DNA of 64,000 nt from contig CBDDII010000002.1 in assembly GCA_965228905.1 (NCBI GenBank), positions 682,001 through 746,000 of the forward strand, given 5' to 3'. The stretch is from CALKXV01 sp965228905. Lineage in GTDB: Bacteria; Pseudomonadota; Alphaproteobacteria; Rhodobacterales; Rhodobacteraceae. The position numbers and the translations under genes are program-made. The notes under the pieces were generated by a model. That model was given only the letters and a program-made list of their open reading frames with translations, ran no database searches and was not told the DNA's origin. Position 1 is the first letter of the stretch. The number at the start of each line of letters is the position of its first letter. This document shows positions 16,287-25,089 of the stretch, piece after piece.

Positions 16287-17740
16287 TAGGGAGCCTCCAC
16301 GTCGCCCATGCGGACATAGACCGACTTGGGCTGGCTGTAGTGTTCGATGGCGTTACGCGCGTTTTCGCGGCCCACGCCCGACATCTTGTGACCGCCAAAG
16401 GGGGCTTCGACAGGGGCGTCGTTATAAGAGTTGATGAAACAGCTTCCTGCCTCCAACGCGCGGATCACCCGGTGGCCGCGCGAAAGGTCGCGCGTAAAGA
16501 CACCGGCGGACAGGCCATAGGGCGTGGCATTTGCGCGGGCGATGGCTTCTTCCTCGGTGTCGAAGTCCAGCACGGCCATCACGGGGCCGAATATTTCTTC
16601 CTTCGCGATGGTCATGTTGTCGGAAACATCTGCGAAAACAGTGGGTTCAAGGTAAAAACCATCACGTTCGATCCGCTTGCCTCCCGTGACCAACCGCGCG
16701 CCCTCCTCGATGCCTTTCGCGATGAAGCCTTCGACGATCTCCAATTGTCGCGCACTGACCATCGGGCCAAAGCTGACCTCTTCGTCCATCGGATCGCCGA
16801 TTTTGGCATTGCCAACACGTTCGCTCAGCCGGGCAAGGAACGCCTCCTTGATCCCCTTTTGGACAAAGACGCGGGTGCCGTTGGAGCAGACCTGACCCGA
16901 AGAATAGAAGTTGCCGAGGATCGCGCCGCCGACCGCATTGTCGAGGTCGGCGTCGTCAAAGATCAACAAGGGCGACTTGCCACCCAACTCCATCGTGACG
17001 TGCTTCATGCCATCGGCGGCGGCGGCATAGACCTTGCGACCCGTGGGAACGGAACCGGTCAGCGAAACCTTGGCGACGCGCGGGTCGGTGACCAGTTTCG
17101 CGCCCACATCGCCAAGGCCCTGCACGACGTTGAATATCCCCGCAGGTGCGCCCGCCTCGATCAGGATTTCGGCAACCTTCAGGGCTGAAAGAGGCGTGGT
17201 TTCAGACGGTTTGAAGATCATGGCATTGCCGCAGGCCAACGCCGGGGCACCTTTCCAGCAGGCAATCTGCGTCGGATAGTTCCAGGCCCCAAGACCGATG
17301 CAAACACCAAGCGGTTCGCGGATGGTATAGACCCAATCGTCGCCCAGTTGGATATGCTCGCCGGTCAAGGATCCCGCCATCCCGCCGAAATACTCCAGAG
17401 CGTCTGCCGCACTCGTGGCATCGGCGACAAGCGTTTCCTGCAAGGGCTTGCCGGTGTCGAGCGTTTCCAGCTCCGAAAGTTCGCGGTTGCGTTCACGCAT
17501 GATCCGCGCGGCATCGGTCAACACGCGACCGCGTTCGCGACCCGTCAAGCCCGCCCATTCCTTCTGTGCACGAAGGGCCGCCGTCAGTGCCGCTTCGACG
17601 ATCCTGTCCGTCGCGCTATGGACCTTCGCGATGGTCTCTCCCGTCGCCGGATAGACCACCAGGATCACCGTACCGCTTGCATCCTCGATATACGCCCCGT
17701 CGACAAAGTGGCTGGCCGTGGGTTGGGGATCATAGGACAT
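16283..17740 (-). CDS. betB: Betaine-aldehyde dehydrogenase
   Basis: 485 residues from ATG 17740 (MSYDPQPTASHFVDGAYIED); an upstream extension in the open frame is not used because it lacks family similarity. ALDH superfamily motifs: LELGGKSPLL with the general-base Glu, FYSSGQVCSNGTRVF with the nucleophilic Cys, and GLGAWNYPTQIACWK in the NAD-binding part, typical of BetB. It converts betaine aldehyde to glycine betaine, an osmoprotectant. It is first in the operon with betA. Confidence 0.95.
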   Translation of the reverse strand: MSYDPQPTASHFVDGAYIEDASGTVILVVYPATGETIAKVHSATDRIVEAALTAALRAQKEWAGLTGRERGRVLTDAARIMRERNRELSELETLDTGKPLQETLVADATSAADALEYFGGMAGSLTGEHIQLGDDWVYTIREPLGVCIGLGAWNYPTQIACWKGAPALACGNAMIFKPSETTPLSALKVAEILIEAGAPAGIFNVVQGLGDVGAKLVTDPRVAKVSLTGSVPTGRKVYAAAADGMKHVTMELGGKSPLLIFDDADLDNAVGGAILGNFYSSGQVCSNGTRVFVQKGIKEAFLARLSERVGNAKIGDPMDEEVSFGPMVSARQLEIVEGFIAKGIEEGARLVTGGKRIERDGFYLEPTVFADVSDNMTIAKEEIFGPVMAVLDFDTEEEAIARANATPYGLSAGVFTRDLSRGHRVIRALEAGSCFINSYNDAPVEAPFGGHKMSGVGRENARNAIEHYSQPKSVYVRMGDVEAPY

Positions 17741-17834
17741 GGATCTTCGTTCTTTCTTTTCCGGATTGTTTGCAGTGTCACATGCCCTGACAAGCACCGG
17801 CTTTGCAAATCCCGACTTCTGGGGGTGCAGAAAC

Positions 17835-17863
17835 GAAAAAGGCCGATCCCGGAGGATCGACCC
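17835..17863 (-). terminator. Terminator downstream of the DUF1127 gene
   Basis: On the minus strand a 9-bp stem (17854-17862 with 17841-17849, one G-T pair, loop TCCG) is followed by TTTTTCG, a good intrinsic terminator 45 bases after the DUF1127 stop. Confidence 0.85.
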
Positions 17864-17907
17864 TTCACCTGTGTCGGACGAGAGCGGTCTGTCCGGACAG
17901 CAGAGCG

Positions 17908-18108
17908 TTACCGGTTCAGCCCGATCGCGTCGATGTCGCCACGCGAAAGGCCGATGTCTTCAAGCTCGTGTGCGGTCAGCTTGGACAGGACAGCGCGGGT
18001 GCGGCGGGCTTCGTTCCAGTGAACAACGCCGGAAACAAGCCCGGACAACGACAGAATAGCGCGATCTGCAACATTGGCAGGGCGGGCGCGGGTGAAGGTG
18101 ATGGCCAT
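17908..18108 (-). CDS. DUF1127 domain-containing small protein
   Basis: 66 residues (MAITFTRARPANVADRAILS...). The C-terminal half, with RRTRAVLSKLTAHELEDIGL followed by SRGDIDA, is the DUF1127 (YjiS-like) motif: an Arg-rich helix, then L-x-x-L-(S/T)-x-H-x-L-x-D-I-G. Small alphaproteobacterial DUF1127 proteins have been linked to RNA binding and to phosphate or carbon regulation, but this protein has not been tested. It is monocistronic, with a clear terminator and a long (430-base) upstream region. Confidence 0.9.
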   Translation of the reverse strand: MAITFTRARPANVADRAILSLSGLVSGVVHWNEARRTRAVLSKLTAHELEDIGLSRGDIDAIGLNR

Positions 18109-18538
18109 GGCTGGTCTCCTTTAGTCTTGGTTTCGAGTTTCAATCTCGGTTTCGAAGTCCGCGCCACGTAGTCGGCGAAAATCGTCAGAGCAAGGTGGAA
18201 AATTGCATGGCTCATATGCAATTTGTGCATAGCGTTCAGGTTCCGCTAACCCTCTTTAGAAAAAGCAGAAAAACGCCTTTGAAAGTGTCGCAATCAGACC
18301 GCGCGATGGCGTTTTTCGACCGCATATGTGTCGCGCGTCGAACGCCCCTGATGTGCAATAAATCTGTCGCATTTTTCACGTTTTTAGGAGTGTTGCAGCG
18401 CGGCCTCGCTTGCCGGTCCGAGCCGGGCGAGATCGGGCCGGGTCCGGCGTCCGGAAACGAGCGCTCTACGCAAAGAACTTGGCGAATGTTCGCGTTTCGT
18501 GCTACTGAACTTCAAAAGGCAAAGAGCAGGTCGGAAAC
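18109..18538. other. 430-base divergent intergenic region
   Basis: This separates the DUF1127 gene from ruvC and should hold both promoters. It is more A/T-rich than its neighbours (18160-18390) with several TTTTTC stretches. A candidate alphaproteobacterial LexA site, GTTC-GCGTTTC-GTGC (18488-18502), has one mismatch to GTTC-N7-GTTC and lies 37 bases before ruvC. A 117-codon frame on the plus strand (18195-18548) has poor codon usage and is not considered a gene. Confidence 0.45.
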
Positions 18539-19024
18539 ATGCGTGTAATGGGGCTGGACCCGGGGCTGAGGGCTCTTGGATGGGGCATCGTGGACGTGTC
18601 CGGCTCCAAGCTGGTTCACGTGGCCAACGGGATTTGCCGGACAGACACCGGCGCGCTTGGTCCGAGGCTGGTGTCGCTTTACGACTCCCTTCGCGCGATC
18701 TGGGCTGAATATCTGCCAGACGAGGCCGCCGTCGAACAGACGTTCGTCAACAAGGACGGTGTCGCGACCCTGAAACTGGGCCAGGCGCGGGGGATCGCCA
18801 TGCTCGTGCCCTCGCAAGCCGGGATCGTGGTTGGTGAATATGCGCCGAACGCGGTCAAGAAAGCGGTGGTCGGTGTTGGCCATGCGGACAAGCGGCAGGT
18901 GGATCACATGGTGCGGATGCAGCTTCCCGGCGCGAACATTGCGGGACCGGATGCGGCCGATGCGCTGGCGATTGCGATATGCCATGCGCATATGTCCCAG
19001 ACCCGGGCAAGGATCGCGGTATGA
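18539..19024 (+). CDS. ruvC: Crossover junction endodeoxyribonuclease RuvC
   Basis: 161 residues, slightly short for RuvC but complete. The RNase H-like fold has its four acidic catalytic residues: Asp7 (MGLDPGL), Glu66 (AAVEQTF), Asp138 and Asp141 (GPDAADALAIA). It resolves Holliday junctions as a dimer with the RuvAB branch-migration complex. Its stop overlaps the ruvA start (ATGA). Confidence 0.97.
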   Translation: MRVMGLDPGLRALGWGIVDVSGSKLVHVANGICRTDTGALGPRLVSLYDSLRAIWAEYLPDEAAVEQTFVNKDGVATLKLGQARGIAMLVPSQAGIVVGEYAPNAVKKAVVGVGHADKRQVDHMVRMQLPGANIAGPDAADALAIAICHAHMSQTRARIAV

Positions 19025-19671
19025 TCGGACGTCTTTCCGGGCGGATCGGCTATCGCGGAACGGACCACGTTCTGCTGGACGTGGGCGGCGTCGGCTATGT
19101 CGTCTATGTCAGCGAGCGGACGTTGGCGGGTCTGCCGGGCGTGGGCGAGGCGACGTCGCTTTTCACCGACCTTCTGGTGCGCGAGGATCTTTTGCAGTTG
19201 TTCGGCTTTCCGACGATGGCGGAAAAGGAATGGCATCGTCTGTTGATGGGCGTGCAGGGGATCGGGGCGAAAGCCTCGATGGCGATCCTTGGCACGCTTG
19301 GTCCCGACGGCGTGGCCCGCGCGATTGCCCTTGGCGACCACGCGGCGGTCAAGGCGGCCCCCGGCGTGGGGCCGAAGATCGCGCAGCGCGTCGTCAACGA
19401 GTTGAAGGGCAAGGCCCCCGCGATGATGGCCTTGCCGGGGGAAAGCCTTGCCGAAGCGGTGACATCCGGCGAAAACGTCGAGGTGATCGAACCCGTTGCC
19501 ATTTCTCCTGCCGCGTCTTCGGGGCAGGCCGAAGCGCTTTCCGCCTTGCAGAACCTTGGCTATGGGCCGGGCGAAGCGGCGGCGGCAGTGGCCGAAGCGG
19601 CAGGCGCGAACGAAGGGGCCGAGGTTTCCGTCCTGATCCGTGAAGCCCTGAAACGATTGGCACCGGCGTGA
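19021..19671 (+). CDS. ruvA: Holliday junction branch migration protein RuvA
   Basis: 216 residues from ATG 19021. The OB-fold domain I (1-63, MIGRLSGRIGYRGTDHVLLD), two helix-hairpin-helix motifs in domain II (GVQGIGAKASMAIL and APGVGPKIAQRVVNEL) and the C-terminal RuvB-binding domain III (about 168-214, ALSALQNLGYGPGEA) are all present. It tetramerises on four-way junctions and recruits RuvB. An acidic flexible linker separates domains II and III. Confidence 0.97.
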   Translation: MIGRLSGRIGYRGTDHVLLDVGGVGYVVYVSERTLAGLPGVGEATSLFTDLLVREDLLQLFGFPTMAEKEWHRLLMGVQGIGAKASMAILGTLGPDGVARAIALGDHAAVKAAPGVGPKIAQRVVNELKGKAPAMMALPGESLAEAVTSGENVEVIEPVAISPAASSGQAEALSALQNLGYGPGEAAAAVAEAAGANEGAEVSVLIREALKRLAPA

Positions 19672-19719
19672 GCGGGTCGGCTTTACCCCCGATGTCGCGT
19701 GGCCGAGAGCGCTGGATTG

Positions 19720-19740
19720 CGTATTTGGAAAGCGATGAAG
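19720..19740 (+). repeat. Dispersed intergenic element, copy 3 of 8 (core only)
   Basis: The core cgtatttggaaagcgatgaa lies 30 bases before the ruvB start, in the ruvA-ruvB gap. No A/T hairpin precedes it. Confidence 0.75.
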
Positions 19741-19771
19741 GGACCGGTTCGGGCCTTCGAAGGGGTTTTCG

Positions 19772-20794
19772 ATGAGCGAGCCTGATCCCGTCCTGCGTCC
19801 CGAGCAGCGCCCCGAGGATGCCGACCGCGCCCTTCGCCCCCAGACGCTGGAGGCTTTCATCGGGCAGGCCGAGGCGCGCGCGAACCTGCGTGTTTTCATT
19901 GATAGTGCCCGCCAGCGCGGCGAGGCGATGGATCACACGCTGTTCCACGGGCCCCCCGGCCTTGGCAAGACGACGCTGGCCCAGATCATCGCCCGCGAAT
20001 TGGGTGTGAATTTCCGGATGACCTCTGGCCCGGTGCTGGCCAAGGCGGGCGATCTGGCGGCGATCCTGACCAACCTCGAAGCGCGGGACGTGCTGTTCAT
20101 CGACGAGATTCACCGGCTGAACCCGGTTGTGGAAGAGGTACTTTACCCGGCGCTGGAGGATTTCGAGCTGGATCTCGTGATCGGCGAAGGCCCCGCGGCG
20201 CGGACGGTGCGGATCGAGTTGCAGCCTTTCACGCTGGTCGGAGCGACGACGCGGCTGGGGCTATTGACGACACCACTGCGCGACCGGTTCGGAATTCCGA
20301 CGCGATTGCAATTCTATACCGAGGATGAACTGCACGAGATCGTCACGCGCGGGGCGCGGCTTCTCGGGATCGAAACCGGCGAGGGCGGTGCGCGCGAAAT
20401 TGCCCGCAGGGCGCGGGGCACGCCCCGGATTGCAGGAAGGCTGCTTCGCCGGGTGGTGGATTTTGCCCTAGTCGAGGGTGATGGGCGGTTGACGCGCGAC
20501 CTTGCCGATAGCGCACTGACCCGGCTGGGGGTGGACGGGCTTGGTCTTGATGGGGCTGATCGGCGCTATCTCACTCTGATTGCAGAGAATTATCAGGGCG
20601 GCCCGGTCGGCGTCGAAACCCTTTCGGCGGCCTTGTCGGAAAGCCGGGACGCCATTGAAGAGGTGATCGAGCCTTACCTTTTGCAGCAAGGGCTGATCCA
20701 GCGGACACCGCGCGGGCGGATGCTGGCGGCCAAGGCCTGGGCGCATCTGGGGATGGCCGCGCCCGAAGGGCCGGGGCAGGGTGTCTTGCTCTGA
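19772..20794 (+). CDS. ruvB: Holliday junction branch migration ATPase RuvB
   Basis: 340 residues. The AAA+ motor has Walker A GPPGLGKTT (60-68), Walker B FIDEIH (about 110), sensor GATTRLG and the C-terminal winged helix (about 255-335). It forms hexameric rings that drive branch migration with RuvA. The start ATG 19772 has GAAGGGG about 10 bases upstream. The 100-base gap from ruvA contains a copy of the dispersed repeat. Confidence 0.97.
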   Translation: MSEPDPVLRPEQRPEDADRALRPQTLEAFIGQAEARANLRVFIDSARQRGEAMDHTLFHGPPGLGKTTLAQIIARELGVNFRMTSGPVLAKAGDLAAILTNLEARDVLFIDEIHRLNPVVEEVLYPALEDFELDLVIGEGPAARTVRIELQPFTLVGATTRLGLLTTPLRDRFGIPTRLQFYTEDELHEIVTRGARLLGIETGEGGAREIARRARGTPRIAGRLLRRVVDFALVEGDGRLTRDLADSALTRLGVDGLGLDGADRRYLTLIAENYQGGPVGVETLSAALSESRDAIEEVIEPYLLQQGLIQRTPRGRMLAAKAWAHLGMAAPEGPGQGVLL

Positions 20795-20807
20795 GGGGCA
20801 ATTCGGG

Positions 20808-20828
20808 CGTAGTTTCAAAGAGATGAAG
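20808..20828 (+). repeat. Dispersed intergenic element, copy 4 of 8 (core only)
   Basis: The core cgtagtttcaaagagatgaa lies in the 47-base gap after ruvB. Its last bases run into AAGGAGG, the ribosome binding site of the following gene. Confidence 0.7.
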
Positions 20829-20841
20829 GAGGTGCGGGCCA

Positions 20842-21468
20842 ATGGAACCGGCTGAGGTGCAGCGCATGTTCACCCGGCATGACGGGGGCTATCTGTTTGC
20901 CAGATGGGGGCGGCCGATCGTGCCGGTGGTCTTTGGCGTAGACGATGCGACGCTGTCGGTGGTCAAGGGGGCGATCGAGGCGGTTGTGGGGATGGCCGGG
21001 CACAAGATGTCGGATATGGATCCCGAGTTGGGGGCTAACCTTCTGCTGTTTTTCTTCAATGATTGGAACGAGTTGCTGGAGACTCCGGACCTGGACAAGC
21101 TGGTGCCTGACTTGCGGGTGCTGGTCGGGCGGCTGGAGGCGGAAGGGGCCAACCGGTATCGGTTGTTCCGCTTTGACGAAGGGGGCGCGATCAAGGCGGT
21201 TTTTTCGTTTCTGAGGATGGATGCGGCCCTTTCCGAAGTGCCAGCCGAGGATCTGGCCCTGTCCGAGGCGGTTTTGGCGAGCCTTTTGTGGGCCGAGGAA
21301 GCCTTTGATAACAATGGGCCTTTGGGCCTGGTCGGGGACAAGGTGATGCTGCGTCCGGACGTGGCGGACCTGATCCGGGCGGCCTATGATCCGGTGATGC
21401 CCGACGTGGCCGAAGATGCGAGCCATGCGCTGAGGCTGGCGGCGCGGATCAATGCGGACCGGGTCTGA
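20842..21468 (+). CDS. Conserved-type hypothetical protein
   Basis: 208 residues (MEPAEVQRMFTRHDGGYLFA...), start supported by AAGGAGG. No signal peptide or membrane span. The sequence alternates an N-terminal alpha/beta portion (RPIVPVVFGVDDATLSVVKG) with a helical acidic C-terminal half. No known domain is recognised. It directly follows ruvB, so it may be co-transcribed with the ruv genes; nothing in it suggests a DNA-repair activity. Confidence 0.8.
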   Translation: MEPAEVQRMFTRHDGGYLFARWGRPIVPVVFGVDDATLSVVKGAIEAVVGMAGHKMSDMDPELGANLLLFFFNDWNELLETPDLDKLVPDLRVLVGRLEAEGANRYRLFRFDEGGAIKAVFSFLRMDAALSEVPAEDLALSEAVLASLLWAEEAFDNNGPLGLVGDKVMLRPDVADLIRAAYDPVMPDVAEDASHALRLAARINADRV

Positions 21469-21949
21469 CGGCTGAAGGTTAATGCGGTGAAACGACCCGC
21501 AGGGGCCGGAAACGCAACGTCGGTATTACGTCGGTATTGCGTCGGTATCACGTCGGTATTGCATCGGTGGATGGGGCGGTGGTGCGGAATGGGCGCCGAT
21601 GGGCGGCAGGTGTTGTTAAGGAGTGTTGGGTTTTCGTGAAGGGAGGGAGCGGTGTGCAGGCCCGCGGCTGATGTTTCGAGTTTGGCGCGTTTCGGGTCAG
21701 GGGCCATTGCGACGCCCTCCCCCTCGATCCCCCTCTGAAACGGAGGGGGAGGCGGCAACTTTGAGGTCAGCGCCCCCCCTCTCCCACCAGGAGAGGGGAT
21801 GGGGGAGAGGGTCGGTCCGCAATGCTCCACATACCCGCCCCACGACCTGAACGCCAAACCCCGGCATTGCCAATGCGGCGGAACCCCCGGTAGGGTCACC
21901 GGGGCGTGCCCAGCCCGGTGGACGTATCAAATACGAAGGATAAGCATTC
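21469..21949. other. 481-base intergenic region rich in repeats
   Basis: It holds the 11-bp tandem array (21518-21572), then two strong GC hairpins: 21728-21735 with 21743-21750, and 21776-21784 with 21790-21798. These look like the C-rich/G-rich 'CCCCTCTCC...GGAGAGGGG' intergenic elements common in proteobacteria. Open frames across it (for example on the minus strand from 21899) translate the repeats and are not genes. Confidence 0.7.
21518..21572 (+). repeat. 11-bp tandem repeat array A (five units)
   Basis: Units cgtcggtatta, cgtcggtattg, cgtcggtatca, cgtcggtattg and a degenerate catcggtggat are arranged without spacers. The same array, with the same decay in the fifth unit, occurs at 58227-58281. 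Confidence 0.92.
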
Positions 21950-22222
21950 ATGCGGAAATTTCTGACTCTCGTCGCCATGTTGTCGGTCACGGCGGCCCAT
22001 GCCCAGGGCTCGACGCTTTGCAACGAACACGGCGCGGTCGTGACGCTGGCGGATGGCACGGTTTATTACCTTGGCAACAATTGCGACGCGGCCCGGAAGG
22101 GCGGGGGAACCGGGAAGTGGTGGCTGGCGGCCTCGGCCTTTGTGGTCGAGATCAACGGGCAGGCGTTGCGGCTTCCGTTCGAAGTGGATTGCAACCTTCC
22201 GTTTTGTTCCTACGACAGTTGA
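21950..22222 (+). CDS. Small secreted hypothetical protein
   Basis: 90 residues. The signal peptide MRKFLTLVAMLSVTAAHAQG probably cleaves after AHA. The mature part (about 70 residues) has four Cys (STLCNEHG, NNCDAARKG, VDCNLPFCSYD), suggesting two disulfides in the periplasm or outside the cell. AAG-rich spacing upstream (ACGAAGGATAAG) gives a fair ribosome binding site. It precedes ybgC by 56 bases. Family unknown. Confidence 0.78.
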   Translation: MRKFLTLVAMLSVTAAHAQGSTLCNEHGAVVTLADGTVYYLGNNCDAARKGGGTGKWWLAASAFVVEINGQALRLPFEVDCNLPFCSYDS

Positions 22223-22278
22223 AGCGTTCCGGGCGTTCGGGTTTGCCCCATACGCCCGATCCCCGACAACGGACTTCC

Positions 22279-22671
22279 ATGACCCACAGCTTTCCTGTCC
22301 GCGTCTATTACGAAGACACCGATCTTGCCGGGATCGTCTATTACGCCAATTACCTAAAATTCATCGAGCGCGCCCGCACCGAATGGGTGCGCAGTATCGG
22401 CATCGACCAGACCCGGTTGAAGGCCGAGGCGGGGATCGTTTTCGCGGTTCGGCGGGTCGAGGCGGATTACCTGTCGCCGGCAAGGTTCGACGATGAGTTG
22501 AACGTCGAGACAAGGCTTGTCGGTCTGAGCGGGGCGCGGATCGTGCTGGCGCAGGATGTGCGGCGGGGCGGGGATATCCTGTTCCGATCCGAAGTGACAC
22601 TGGTGGCGCTTTCGGACGAGGGGCGGCCCACGCGGCTTCCGGCGGATTTGCGCCGAAGTCTGGAAAGTTGA
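22279..22671 (+). CDS. ybgC: Tol-Pal-associated acyl-CoA thioesterase
   Basis: 130 residues from ATG 22279. Single hotdog domain; the catalytic Asp is in VYYEDTDLAGIVYYANYL (about 9-26), the 4-hydroxybenzoyl-CoA thioesterase signature. YbgC proteins act on acyl-CoA or acyl-ACP at the inner membrane and are nearly always the first gene of the tol-pal cluster, as here (tolQ follows after 118 bases). Confidence 0.93.
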   Translation: MTHSFPVRVYYEDTDLAGIVYYANYLKFIERARTEWVRSIGIDQTRLKAEAGIVFAVRRVEADYLSPARFDDELNVETRLVGLSGARIVLAQDVRRGGDILFRSEVTLVALSDEGRPTRLPADLRRSLES

Positions 22672-22789
22672 GTGCAGAAAGGCCGAGCCGACATAGTTGA
22701 TATTCCATATCCGCCTGCCTTTCGATAGATTGGCGCTCAAACGAGGGACCCAGAAACCAACAAAACAGGGTCGACAAGAGAGCAGTAGT

Positions 22790-23488
22790 ATGGAAACCGA
22801 AGCCCTTCAGCTTGCCGCTGAGACGGATTTTTCGATGTGGTCGCTGTTTGCGCGTGCCACGCTGATCGTGAAATTCGTCATGATCCTTTTGATCGCCGCC
22901 TCGTTCTGGGGATGGGCGGTCATCATAAACAAGCACCGTCAATATGCCCGCGCGCGCCGCGACACAAAGAGGTTCGAAGCCTCGTTCTGGTCGGGCGAGC
23001 CATTGGACACCCTGTTCGACGAAATCGGCCCGGCACCCTCGGGGCGGACCGAGCGGGTGTTCGCGGCCGGGATGACCGAGTGGCGACGCTCGCACCGCGA
23101 AGACGGCGGCGCGATCCGGGGGGCGGATGTGCGCATCGACCGGTCGATGGACGTGGCGATCCAGAAAGAGGCGGAGGCCTTGCAGAAGGGTCTGCCGCTT
23201 TTGGCGACGATCGGGTCGACCGCGCCTTTCGTCGGTTTGTTCGGCACGGTCTGGGGCATCATGAACGCCTTTATCGAGATCGGGCAGCAGCAGTCGACCA
23301 ACCTTGCGGTGGTGGCTCCGGGCATTGCCGAGGCCTTGCTGGCCACCGGTCTGGGGCTGTTGGCGGCGATCCCGGCGGTGATCTTTTACAACAAGCTGTC
23401 GTCGGACAGTGACCGGATCATCTCGAACTATGAAAGTTTCGCGGATGAATTCGCCACGCTTCTGTCCAGGCAGTTGGACCAGGGCTGA
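22790..23488 (+). CDS. tolQ: Tol-Pal system inner-membrane protein TolQ
   Basis: 232 residues from ATG 22790. MotA/TolQ/ExbB family with three membrane segments: about 22-44 (LIVKFVMILLIAASFWGWAV), 140-160 (LLATIGSTAPFVGLFGTVWG) and 175-200 (LLATGLGLLAAIPAVIFYNK). With TolR it forms the proton-driven motor that energises TolA and constricts the outer membrane during division. Its stop shares one base with the tolR start (TGATG). Confidence 0.96.
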   Translation: METEALQLAAETDFSMWSLFARATLIVKFVMILLIAASFWGWAVIINKHRQYARARRDTKRFEASFWSGEPLDTLFDEIGPAPSGRTERVFAAGMTEWRRSHREDGGAIRGADVRIDRSMDVAIQKEAEALQKGLPLLATIGSTAPFVGLFGTVWGIMNAFIEIGQQQSTNLAVVAPGIAEALLATGLGLLAAIPAVIFYNKLSSDSDRIISNYESFADEFATLLSRQLDQG

Positions 23489-23955
23489 TGGGCGCGACGG
23501 TTACGCAATCCGAGCGCGTCAACGCCTCGCGCAGGCGGCGGAGACGCCGCGCCCGGCCCATGGGCGAGATCAACGTCACGCCCTTTGTGGACGTGATGAT
23601 GGTTTTGCTTATCATCTTCATGGTGGCGGCCCCGCTGACCACCGTGGGCGTGCCCGTGGAATTGCCGAAGACCGCCGCGCAGAGCCTGCCGAGCGAGCAG
23701 GAGGAACCCCTGTCGGTGACGCTGACGGCAGACGGTCTGACGATGATCCAGACGACCGAGGTGACCGACGACCAGATCGTGCCGCGTTTGCAGGCGATCC
23801 TGAGCGAGCGGACCTCGAACAAGGTGTTCCTGCGGGCGGATGGTTCCATTCCCTATGCGCGTGTCGTGCAGGTGATGGGCGCGTTGAACGGGGCCGGGAT
23901 TACCGACATCGGGCTGGTGACCGATCAGGGCGGTCCGAAACTGGGGTCCGAGTGA
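23488..23955 (+). CDS. tolR: Tol-Pal system protein TolR
   Basis: 155 residues. ExbD/TolR family: a basic N-terminus (RRRRRRARPMGEINVTPFVD), a single membrane helix (about 30-52) with the conserved proton-path Asp in FVDVMMVLLIIFMVAAP, and a periplasmic domain. Translationally coupled to tolQ. Confidence 0.96.
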   Translation: MGATVTQSERVNASRRRRRRRARPMGEINVTPFVDVMMVLLIIFMVAAPLTTVGVPVELPKTAAQSLPSEQEEPLSVTLTADGLTMIQTTEVTDDQIVPRLQAILSERTSNKVFLRADGSIPYARVVQVMGALNGAGITDIGLVTDQGGPKLGSE

Positions 23956-23961
23956 GGCGCG

Positions 23962-25089
23962 ATGCGGCTTGGCTGGTACATCTCGGGGGCGGGCCATCTG
24001 GCCCTGATCCTGCTGGTCCTGTTCGGCGGGCTGTTCGCGGGTGACCGCATCCCCGAGGCGGTGGTGCTGTCCGAGGTGTCGATCTTGTCGGAGGAGGAAT
24101 TCGCCGCGTTGAGCGCACCGGAGGTTGCGCCCGAGACGCAAAGCGATGCGCCGGACGTGGCTGTGCCGGAAGAGGATAGCTCGGAGACGCCCGCGGCACC
24201 CACGCCCGACAGCGCGCCCGTGGTTGCAGCGCCCGAACCGGTGGAAGCGCCAGAGACCCCTGACGAGCCGGAGTTTGAAGTGGAGCAGCCCGTGCCGGAA
24301 GCCGTGGTCGTCGACGATGCACCCGAGGTGCAGGCCCCGCCTTCGGATCTGGACGGCACGGTCAGCGAGCCTGACGCGGTGGCCGCGCCTGCGCCGCGCG
24401 TCGCCCCGGTACCGCAAGTCGCCCCGCCACCCGACGCGGAGACCGGGCCGGAACTGGTGGAAGACACCGCGCCCGACCCCGAGGCCCCGCCGGAGGAGCC
24501 GGTGGAAGAGGACACGCCGGTTGCACCCGAGGCGGCCAGCGACCGGATCGTGACCGAGGCGGAGGAAGAACAGAATTACGCCCCTGCAAGCTCGCGCCGT
24601 CCCCGCGCGCGGCCCGCACGGCCCGTCCGGGTGGCCGAAGACCCGCCCGAGACGCCGAGCCCGGAAACACCTCGCGCCGCCCCGAATACGAACGACGCGG
24701 TGGCGGATGCCCTGAGAAACGATCAGCCCGCCCCGGCCCCGGCCCCGGCCCCGGTGCCAAGCGGCCCGCCTCTGACCGGGGGCGAGAAAGAGGCTTTCGT
24801 CCTGGCGGTCAGTTCCTGCTGGAACGTCGGCAGTCTGTCGACCGAGGCGCTTGGCACCACGGTGATCGTCGCCTTTGACATGCAGCAGACCGGGCAACCG
24901 GTGACCAATTCGATCCGCATGGTGTCGTTCTCGGGGGGATCCGAGGGCGGTGCAAGGCAGGCCTTCGAGGCGGCGCGCCGCGCAATCATCCGCTGTGGCG
25001 CGCGCGGCTTTGACCTTCCGGCTGAAAAATACGACCAATGGCGTGAAATCGAAGCAACCTTCAACCCGCAAGGAATGCAGTTCCGATGA
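23962..25089 (+). CDS. tolA: Cell envelope integrity protein TolA
   Basis: 375 residues. An N-terminal membrane anchor (about 5-25, ISGAGHLALILLVLFGGLFA), a long Pro/Glu/Ala-rich periplasmic arm (45-265) in place of the Lys/Ala-rich helix of enterics, and a C-terminal TolA domain (about 270-375) with two Cys (SSCWNVG and IIRCGARG). A short PAPAPAPAP run occurs near 255. It links the TolQR motor to TolB/Pal. Overlaps tolB by four bases. Confidence 0.93.
   Translation: MRLGWYISGAGHLALILLVLFGGLFAGDRIPEAVVLSEVSILSEEEFAALSAPEVAPETQSDAPDVAVPEEDSSETPAAPTPDSAPVVAAPEPVEAPETPDEPEFEVEQPVPEAVVVDDAPEVQAPPSDLDGTVSEPDAVAAPAPRVAPVPQVAPPPDAETGPELVEDTAPDPEAPPEEPVEEDTPVAPEAASDRIVTEAEEEQNYAPASSRRPRARPARPVRVAEDPPETPSPETPRAAPNTNDAVADALRNDQPAPAPAPAPVPSGPPLTGGEKEAFVLAVSSCWNVGSLSTEALGTTVIVAFDMQQTGQPVTNSIRMVSFSGGSEGGARQAFEAARRAIIRCGARGFDLPAEKYDQWREIEATFNPQGMQFR

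Noticed and set aside
18195..18548. 117-codon frame before ruvC
   Set aside because: Codon use unlike the neighbours, no ribosome binding site, and it overlaps the ruvC start region.
21518..21572. CRISPR array
   Set aside because: The 11-bp units are directly adjacent without spacers, and no cas genes are present.
21384..21899. Minus-strand frame over the 11-bp array
   Set aside because: The translation is mostly the repeat itself (TDVIPTQYRR-type) plus antisense of flanking DNA.
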